A stretch of DNA of 6,197 nucleotides, from the NCBI GenBank assembly GCA_002428905.1, contig DIYD01000042.1:1-6197 (forward strand). Reading direction: 5' to 3'. The translations under genes were made by a program, and so were the position numbers. Numbering within the stretch: position 1 is the stretch's first letter; every line of letters begins with the position of its first letter. Below the pieces are notes generated by a model. It was not told the DNA's origin. It made no database searches and saw nothing but the letters and a program-made list of their open reading frames with translations. The stretch is from Bacteroidetes bacterium UBA6063 (lineage in GTDB: Bacteria; Bacteroidota; Bacteroidia; NS11-12g; UBA9320). Shown piece by piece: positions 1 to 5,029 of this stretch.

Positions 1-1328
1 TGTTGAACAACGTAGGTGTGCTCACCATCTCCAAAGACAGCGGTGCCACGTGGTCGTCCGAAGATAAGACATTGGGGCTAGATTTCAGGATATGGAAGAA
101 TAACGAGATTCTATCTTCTAGTGGAACAATTACCGATGGAGGATCTGGAGTTTGTTCATCATTCGAATTTGTTTCAAATGGCATAAACCTACATGTATAC
201 AACAACAACCTGGTTACGTTTACTTCGCGAGGAGCAAACTATTGGCATTCGTACGACGGATCAACCTGGTCTAAGGACAGTGTTACCAATTATATTCAAC
301 TTGCCTCGATGGGTGAAGCATACAATACCGCTTTGGTAGACGACAGTTTATTCGTTTGCTCGTCAAACGGCTTAATTGGTGGGGACAATAAAGGATTTAG
401 GTCGTATTATAATAGCGTTTTCCAGAATAAACGCATCGGTGCATTCAACAAACTTGGTTCTGTATATGCAGTTGGTACACATGAAATTCGAGGTAATGTT
501 GAACCTTCCATTTTCATAAGCACAGACGATAAGAAGACCTGGACCAAAGCGAGTTTCACCAATAGAATAGGACTGGGCCCCGTTGGCACTGCCAATTATG
601 TAGAGCGCTTCTTTGAACATAATGGGAATATGTATGCCGATATGCACGGTGGCTTTGCCCGATCAACGGACCAGGGCAAAACGTGGGAATGGCTAGGCGG
701 AACCAATAAAGGCAACATTGTTTCTACCGGCTCCGTGCTCATTCGTCATCGAGATAATGGTTTCACTTTTGGCGACTATAAATCCATAGACATTTCTGAA
801 GATAATGGCACCACCTGGAAGTCTATTCTTGAGGGCATTCCAGGATACTCGGGACAGAACAACTTTGATAACTATGGCAATGTCTTTCTGGCTGAAGGCA
901 CGATCTATCTTGAGGTGTTTGATGGTGGAAGAAGGCTCGTACAATTGGATGTAACCAATAAAAAATGGATAGAAACCGATAAAAACTCAAGTCTTCCTCC
1001 AACTGGTGAGTTGAACACCTTGATTGAGTACGACGGGAAGCTTTACGCGGATTTACAACAACGGGGAGTTTGGAAGTTAGACGGCACAGCATCTGTTGCA
1101 CAGCATACGCTGCAAACAATAGCAGTCTACCCGAATCCCAGTAACGGTATGTACCACTTCGATGTGGATATAAAGTCACCTCACTTGTTTAACGCTCAGG
1201 GAACGAAGATCCACGCATTCAGTTACTCCAATAGACTATTGGATATTTCGCACCTGGAAAGTGGTTTATACGTTCTTGAAGGTATAAGCGGTGGCACGGT
1301 TTATCGAATTAAGATAATCAAAGAATGA
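1..1328 (+). CDS. Secreted Asp-box (BNR) beta-propeller protein with T9SS type A sorting domain, 5' partial
   Basis: The reading frame (first full codon at 3) is open to the left edge, so the N-terminus and its expected signal peptide are missing; the TTG at 3 is probably an internal Leu codon. Of the 441 visible residues, 1-360 form a propeller. Asp-box motifs (S-x-D-x-G-x-T-W) occur at 10-17, 173-180, 221-228 and 265-272, with shortened or decayed copies at 83-89 and 315-322. Each blade also carries a 'G-x-(L/M/V)-Y-A' type strand, for example at 207-212 and 345-349. Residues 372-441 are a type A T9SS sorting domain: YPNPSNG at 376-382, a 'LDISHLESGLYVL' strand pair at 413-425, and a basic RIKIIKE tail. 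The protein is therefore predicted to be exported by T9SS and attached to the surface or released. Asp-box propellers include sialidases, but also many non-enzymatic 'exo-alpha-sialidase' look-alikes; no catalytic residues can be assigned, so the ligand is unknown. Confidence is high for fold and sorting domain, low for molecular function. Confidence 0.9.
   Translation, partial: LNNVGVLTISKDSGATWSSEDKTLGLDFRIWKNNEILSSSGTITDGGSGVCSSFEFVSNGINLHVYNNNLVTFTSRGANYWHSYDGSTWSKDSVTNYIQLASMGEAYNTALVDDSLFVCSSNGLIGGDNKGFRSYYNSVFQNKRIGAFNKLGSVYAVGTHEIRGNVEPSIFISTDDKKTWTKASFTNRIGLGPVGTANYVERFFEHNGNMYADMHGGFARSTDQGKTWEWLGGTNKGNIVSTGSVLIRHRDNGFTFGDYKSIDISEDNGTTWKSILEGIPGYSGQNNFDNYGNVFLAEGTIYLEVFDGGRRLVQLDVTNKKWIETDKNSSLPPTGELNTLIEYDGKLYADLQQRGVWKLDGTASVAQHTLQTIAVYPNPSNGMYHFDVDIKSPHLFNAQGTKIHAFSYSNRLLDISHLESGLYVLEGISGGTVYRIKIIKE
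30..818 (+). repeat. Asp-box (BNR) repeats encoded within the propeller gene
   Basis: Degenerate protein-level repeats at residues 10-17 (SKDSGATW), 83-89 (SYDGSTW), 173-180 (STDDKKTW), 221-228 (STDQGKTW) and 265-272 (SEDNGTTW). Spacing is irregular (73, 90, 48 and 44 residues), with the closest spacing near the C-terminal end. Asp-boxes are beta-hairpin turns between the outer strands of propeller blades and are structural, not catalytic. The repeat is visible only in protein; the DNA copies have diverged. Confidence 0.75.
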
Positions 1329-1332
1329 TGGT

Positions 1333-1710
1333 CTAAATCTCAACGTCCTTGTCCGGATCCGCAGGCTTCTCCCTTACGGCTATAATTAGTCGTATGGTTG
1401 GCCAGACAAATATGGCTGCGGATACTTCTGCGTTGTTGGTAAACAAATAGAGCGCTACAAACACAACCAACGCTCCAATCGATTCATAAATAATCCGGTT
1501 GGCGTTGGTTCGTTCGTCCTTAATGCCTTGTATGCGTTGAGCGTCAACCGCTTGTTTTCGTGCTACATCTTCGTGGTAGTCCGAACATTCGTATTGAAAG
1601 GTAGCAGGTTCATTGGTCAAACCACATACCACGCCTTTGGTGGATGAAAACGTTCGATTTTTACAGGTGGAGCAATAGGTTAACTGGTGAGATCGGTAAT
1701 TGGTTGTCAT
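1333..1710 (-). CDS. Small four-cysteine (putative zinc-binding) membrane protein, unknown function
   Basis: Complete 125-aa protein starting at ATG (1710-1708) and ending in TAG. The start is fixed by an ATGA overlap with the stop of the upstream T9SS gene, a common sign of translational coupling. The N-terminal part has four cysteines, C13-x2-C16-x12-C29-x12-C42, in the pattern 'YCxxCKNRxF...GVVCGLTNEPATFxxECxDY', followed by an acidic/polar linker (43-72). This looks like a compact zinc-ribbon-type site; similar 'CxxCxNRxF...G..C.LT...P.F...C..F' N-termini occur, as I recall, in short uncharacterised proteins of Flavobacteria and relatives. Residues 73-91 and about 97-112 are hydrophobic and probably form two membrane segments or a hairpin, interrupted by a short TNNAE turn. 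The tail is charged (REKPADPDKDVEI). There is no signal peptide, so the cysteine part is probably cytoplasmic. I cannot assign a function; metal binding and membrane location are inferred from motif and composition. Confidence 0.8.
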   Translation of the reverse strand: MTTNYRSHQLTYCSTCKNRTFSSTKGVVCGLTNEPATFQYECSDYHEDVARKQAVDAQRIQGIKDERTNANRIIYESIGALVVFVALYLFTNNAEVSAAIFVWPTIRLIIAVREKPADPDKDVEI

Positions 1711-4076
1711 TCAACAATAATACGGTGCCAATACGATTTGGTTTCACCGGCGATCACCATGAAGTACACCCCTTGTGTCACTGAGGATACGTCGATTGGC
1801 ATATGTTCCACACCCATCGCATGTGTTACTTCTGCCACTAATCGCCCCTCGGTAGATAACAAGCGTATTGAACGAATTCGGTCGTTGGTAGACCGTACAT
1901 GGACTGTTTTAGACGCGGGATTCGGGTACACCTTCCAATAACGCATATCGAGTTGACCAACTGAACCCCACATAATACCCAGAGTGTCTGAATATACCAC
2001 ACATCCTGAATCAGTGGTCATCTTCATATAGGCTGAAATGTATTTAGTCTCTAAATCCATTGAATCGGTTTCATGGTCAAACAAGGGTAGCGAAGTCAAA
2101 TCCATGATTTTAACCGGAACACCCTTACCATTTATGAAGTATAATTCTGCCATCGCATCGGCAGACAAGCTTCCTGAAATAGAGATTTTATTACTTCCGG
2201 TAGTGTTTCCCGTGCCACTAATGTCAACCAGATTGCCACTCGGTTTTTTATTGTTGTTAATCACCGTTGTTGCCAAGGTATCACAGCCATTAATATCCGT
2301 CACCTCCACGGTAAACACGTACTTCCCAGGCAACGTACTGGCAAACATGGGCGATTGGTTCATCGGTTTGCTGAGCAAATGATCCGGGCTCCATACATAA
2401 CTGTATTGCCCTGAAGCCGTCACCTCGAGCTTTACACTATCTCCCTCACAGGTAGATTGACCTGGTGAAAGGGCAATTACGGGTTTTGTATGTACAATCA
2501 CTTGAACGGAATCCCGCCCCTTACAGCCGGTTTGCTGATCTTCTACAGAAACCCGATACAACCGGCCGGTAACATCACTAAACGTCGGATTGGACGTATC
2601 GCTTTTGTTTAAGCCCAAAGCCGGACTCCATACAAAGGAATATGGAGATTGGTTGACACCCAACTCCGCCTCTTCGCCTATACACAATTCGACTTTACGC
2701 TTCAGATCAAGTCTGATCTCTGGGTTTACTTCAATCGTAACTGTAGCCTTATTTGCACAACCAGATACTTGATTAACCATATCGAGTGTATACACAAAAG
2801 TGCCTGTATCGGATGCGGTATAAACCGGCTGAGCAATGGTTGAGTCACTCAGGTTTAAACGCATACTCCATTGATATGTCTCATCGGTTTCTTTTGGCTT
2901 ACCCAGATTAACCGTCGACCCTTTACAGAGCGACCATTGATCAACGACGGACGAGGCATCTGGCGTAGCCAACACGGTAAACTTCTTAGCTGTACTTACA
3001 AATGCAGGACTGGTAGACCTTATCCTAAAATTGTGATTATCACCGTACATGCCTTTCGGTAAGACGATCTTAATAGACTTCGGCTGTGTAGAAGACTCAA
3101 CGAACCCAAGTTCTGTTGATTTGGATTTAAAACTTCCGTTGGTGTCGGAGATATCGATATAAAACCGATTCGATTTGTTATACGTGCCAATACCTTCTGC
3201 GGAGATATCGAGATTTACATTGGTTGTATCTCCTTCGCAGAGGCTTACGGACCCACTGGCTTCAAAATAATGAAGCTTTTGGTATTCAGCCTTGTTGCAC
3301 AAGTGGCATAAAGTAATGAGCAGGTCGTTGCCTGCGTTCAAATACATGCCGGCTGGCTTGTTCAACAAGGTTAATTTGGTAAAATTCTTAAAGCTTGAGT
3401 CACATCGGTACAAGTAGCTATCACCCCAACTTGTAAGGTAATAATTACCCTCTTTGTCTTGTACTATGGCGTTCAGACTATCAACGGTTGTGGTAACACT
3501 GGTTGTAATAAGACCTGAAGTGGTGTTCACCTTATAAATCTTTGCTTTGGGTTCATCGGTAACCACAATCAACTCCCCATTTGAATTTAGCATCATCCCT
3601 TTAGGGCGGTTTATACCCGATGAAACCAGGGTAGTGTACGTTGGAGTATAAAATGGTGGTGGTCCAACCTTACCCTTAAGAATCTTGTTGTTCTTCACGT
3701 CCGACAGATAAAAGGTATTCCCGGCAGACGGATCAACTACGATATCATCAATCTCTCCGGCGCCTGAAATCGGATAGGATATAAGTCTGGAAAATGAAGA
3801 GGCATCATACGCAACAATGGAATTGCTGTCTACAACCAGTAACCCTTGATTCCCACCAATTGTACCTACTTCCAAATCACGTGGATCGCTTAGACCCGTA
3901 GCCACCGTTTTGAGCTTATAGAACGAATCGAGCTGCAACACTTTTCCGTCCCCCCTATTGGTGATCAGGTAAGACTTTGTATCGCTGAAATAAGCAATAC
4001 GGTACGGTTTATTGTACTGGCTAAACACAGTGCTAACCGTGCAGATGAAGATGAATAAAGTGCTAACTATTCTCAT
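1707..4076 (-). CDS. Secreted NHL-like propeller / Ig-like modular protein with T9SS type A sorting domain
   Basis: Complete 789-aa protein. Residues 1-19 (MRIVSTLFIFICTVSTVFS) are a Sec signal peptide with likely cleavage before QYNKP. Residues about 21-268 resemble an NHL/SMP-30 type propeller, with repeated 'G(L/I)xxPxxL...G.LLVVDS..I..YD' blades (61-91, 154-184, 200-224, 238-256). A module of a kind common in T9SS cargo follows (about 275-370: SLCEGDT at 278-284, FYIDISD at 305-311, NFRIRSTSPAF at 349-359). Then come three tandem Ig-like modules with cysteine pairs C384/C440, C465/C518 and C543/C598; the last two share a 'VWSPxxxLxK' strand. Residues 610-705 are an unassigned beta-rich stretch. 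A type A sorting domain closes the protein (717-789, WKVYPNPASKTVHV... ending WHRIIVE). The ATG at 4076 lies 14 bp inside the upstream reductase gene and directly precedes the signal peptide; no Shine-Dalgarno sequence is seen, as is usual in this phylum. Expected role: a surface or extracellular binding protein. Substrate unknown; no enzyme motif recognised. Confidence 0.93.
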   Translation of the reverse strand: MRIVSTLFIFICTVSTVFSQYNKPYRIAYFSDTKSYLITNRGDGKVLQLDSFYKLKTVATGLSDPRDLEVGTIGGNQGLLVVDSNSIVAYDASSFSRLISYPISGAGEIDDIVVDPSAGNTFYLSDVKNNKILKGKVGPPPFYTPTYTTLVSSGINRPKGMMLNSNGELIVVTDEPKAKIYKVNTTSGLITTSVTTTVDSLNAIVQDKEGNYYLTSWGDSYLYRCDSSFKNFTKLTLLNKPAGMYLNAGNDLLITLCHLCNKAEYQKLHYFEASGSVSLCEGDTTNVNLDISAEGIGTYNKSNRFYIDISDTNGSFKSKSTELGFVESSTQPKSIKIVLPKGMYGDNHNFRIRSTSPAFVSTAKKFTVLATPDASSVVDQWSLCKGSTVNLGKPKETDETYQWSMRLNLSDSTIAQPVYTASDTGTFVYTLDMVNQVSGCANKATVTIEVNPEIRLDLKRKVELCIGEEAELGVNQSPYSFVWSPALGLNKSDTSNPTFSDVTGRLYRVSVEDQQTGCKGRDSVQVIVHTKPVIALSPGQSTCEGDSVKLEVTASGQYSYVWSPDHLLSKPMNQSPMFASTLPGKYVFTVEVTDINGCDTLATTVINNNKKPSGNLVDISGTGNTTGSNKISISGSLSADAMAELYFINGKGVPVKIMDLTSLPLFDHETDSMDLETKYISAYMKMTTDSGCVVYSDTLGIMWGSVGQLDMRYWKVYPNPASKTVHVRSTNDRIRSIRLLSTEGRLVAEVTHAMGVEHMPIDVSSVTQGVYFMVIAGETKSYWHRIIVE
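2253..2966 (-). repeat. Three tandem Ig-like modules within the propeller/Ig protein
   Basis: Residues about 371-608 contain three successive modules of roughly 78-81 residues. Each begins with a 'C-x-G-x-x-(V/A)-x-L' strand (C384, C465, C543) and ends near a 'G-C' strand (C440, C518, C598). Cysteine-to-cysteine periods are 81 and 78 residues for the first Cys and 78 and 80 for the second. Modules two and three are most alike (SFVWSPALGLNKSDTSNPTF against SYVWSPDHLLSKPMNQSPMF); module one has the divergent YQWSMRLNLSDS. The cysteines probably form one disulfide per module after export. Such arrays act as spacers or adhesion modules in Bacteroidota surface proteins. Confidence 0.75.
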
Positions 4077-4986
4077 TGGTTTGTGCTTTTAAAAATTGTT
4101 CATATACAATGGCGATTCCTTCTTTAAAACTCCTCGGTTCATAGCCCAGTACCTTACGACTCTTTGTAAGATCGAAACCGGTTACAGGTGGACGTTTTGC
4201 AGGCTGATTCAATCGCTCACTGTCAATACGAGTTACGTGCTCCATGGATAGATGAAAATGGTCGGCTACTTGCTGCACCAACTCATAGATATTCATTTGA
4301 TCCTTTCCTGAAATATTATAAATCCCACGTGCATTTTTACGCTCAATGAGGTAACACCCTTTTGCCAGATCCTCCGCCAATGTTGGAGATCGGTACTGGT
4401 CATCCACTACATTGATCTTTTTGCTCTGGGTGAGACTGTCCTTCGCCCATAATACGATATTACTGCGGCTCATATCGGCAACCAAACCATAAACCAAAAC
4501 CGTTCGAGCAATGGCCCAACTCGTCGCTTTTTCCTGAACAATCTGCTCTCCCCTTAACTTCGAATGTCCATATACACTCACCGGATTCGGTTCTGCTTCT
4601 TCACCGTAGGGACCGTCCTGGCCATCAAAGATGAAATCGGTAGAAACAAATACGAAATGCGCCCCTACGTGGTTGGATGCTTCAACGAGATAGTCTACCG
4701 CATCTACATTCAAGCGTTGGCATGCTTCCGGGTCGAGTTCACAGGCGTCCACATTGGTCATTGCTGCACCGTGGATAATAGTATCGGGTTGATGGGTTGA
4801 AATCACCGAAAGCACTTCCTCCCGATTCGTGATGTCCATCGTTACATAGTGATATCCTGTTTTCTCCAGATGTCTGTTCTCTCCTCTTCCTGTAGCGATC
4901 AACGCCACATTGTCTTCTAGTCGGTATAAATCGGTTAACTTTTGACCGAGCAAACCATTGCTTCCCGTTACGAGTACTTTCTTCAT
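4063..4986 (-). CDS. RmlD-like SDR family oxidoreductase (dTDP-4-dehydrorhamnose reductase type)
   Basis: Complete 307-aa extended short-chain dehydrogenase/reductase, the usual length for RmlD_sub_bind proteins. I place the start at ATG 4986 (MKKVLVTGSNGLLGQKL) because this puts the Rossmann beta-strand and the nucleotide-binding G8-x-x-G11-x-x-G14 at the N-terminus; an in-frame TTG at 5028 would add 14 unrelated residues. Other landmarks: D51 in VTMDITN, HGAAMTNVDACE (72-83), the STDFIFDG strand (115-122, T116 as the presumed catalytic Thr), Y139-x3-K143 in VYGHSKLRGE, and DQYRSPTLAEDLA (196-208), matching the RmlD substrate-side motif. RmlD enzymes reduce dTDP-4-keto-rhamnose with NAD(P)H in deoxysugar synthesis. 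This copy stands alone, without rmlA, rmlB or rmlC in view, so the exact sugar substrate is not established; relatives with other roles (MAT2B-like) share the fold. The protein is cytoplasmic. Its 3' end overlaps the next gene by 14 bp, implying co-transcription. Confidence is high for the family, moderate for the reaction. Confidence 0.93.
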   Translation of the reverse strand: MKKVLVTGSNGLLGQKLTDLYRLEDNVALIATGRGENRHLEKTGYHYVTMDITNREEVLSVISTHQPDTIIHGAAMTNVDACELDPEACQRLNVDAVDYLVEASNHVGAHFVFVSTDFIFDGQDGPYGEEAEPNPVSVYGHSKLRGEQIVQEKATSWAIARTVLVYGLVADMSRSNIVLWAKDSLTQSKKINVVDDQYRSPTLAEDLAKGCYLIERKNARGIYNISGKDQMNIYELVQQVADHFHLSMEHVTRIDSERLNQPAKRPPVTGFDLTKSRKVLGYEPRSFKEGIAIVYEQFLKAQTNENS

Positions 4987-4987
4987 T

Positions 4988-5003
4988 GCTTCGTATACAA
5001 AGC
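4988..5003. repeat. 16-bp near-perfect palindrome touching the reductase start codon
   Basis: GCTTCGTATACAAAGC is self-complementary at seven of eight pairs (only 4992/4999 mismatch). It ends 1 bp before the ATG at 4986. In minus-strand RNA the mismatch becomes a U-G wobble, giving a possible 6-bp stem (GCUUUG/CGAAGC) with a UAUA loop right at the start codon. It could be an operator for a dimeric regulator, a weak translational hairpin, or chance; no homologous site was found in the window. Confidence 0.35.
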
Positions 5004-5029
5004 AACCGAATACCCCTATTAAAACCAAA
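4998..5029 (-). promoter_or_regulatory. Candidate Bacteroidota-type promoter (TTTG -33, TTGCTTTG -7) before the reductase gene
   Basis: In the 43-bp gap, reading the minus strand, TTTG (5029-5026) is followed after 20 nt by TTGCTTTG (5005-4998). The known primary-sigma consensus in Bacteroidota is about TTTG-N19/22-TAnnTTTG, so only the A of the -7 box is missed. A start a few bases downstream would leave a leader of only about 5-8 nt before ATG 4986, which is unusually short and weakens the call. The overlapping palindrome shares the TTTG of the -7 box. Read-through from the gene ending at 5030 is an equally plausible source of transcription. Confidence 0.3.

Noticed and set aside
823..1179. 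Minus-strand 118-aa open frame opposite the Asp-box gene
   Set aside because: It lies wholly inside a well-supported coding region on the other strand and its translation shows no domain or signal.
1..1328. Calling the Asp-box protein a sialidase, including F28-R29-I30 as the FRIP motif
   Set aside because: In sialidases the (F/Y)RIP motif precedes the first Asp-box; here the sequence is FRIW and follows one. No other catalytic residues can be placed, so only the fold is supported.
2038..2382. Plus-strand 114-aa open frame opposite the propeller/Ig gene
   Set aside because: Shadow of the Ig-like coding region; its composition is explained by the opposite-strand codons and no promoter or domain is apparent.
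4030..4076. Lipoprotein signal (Cys12) at the start of the propeller/Ig protein
   Set aside because: The residues before Cys12 (FIFI) do not form a lipobox and the Cys is inside the hydrophobic core; an ordinary signal peptidase I site after residue 19 fits better.
4739..5005. Minus-strand 88-aa open frame overlapping the reductase N-terminus
   Set aside because: Out-of-frame overlap with the conserved Rossmann region; the translation is low-quality and Arg-rich.
4063..5028. Longer reductase start at 5028
   Set aside because: The codon is TTG and would add 14 residues (VLIGVFGCFVYEA...) ahead of the MKKVLVTGSNG Rossmann start, only 1 bp from the upstream stop. The ATG at 4986 fits the family N-terminus.
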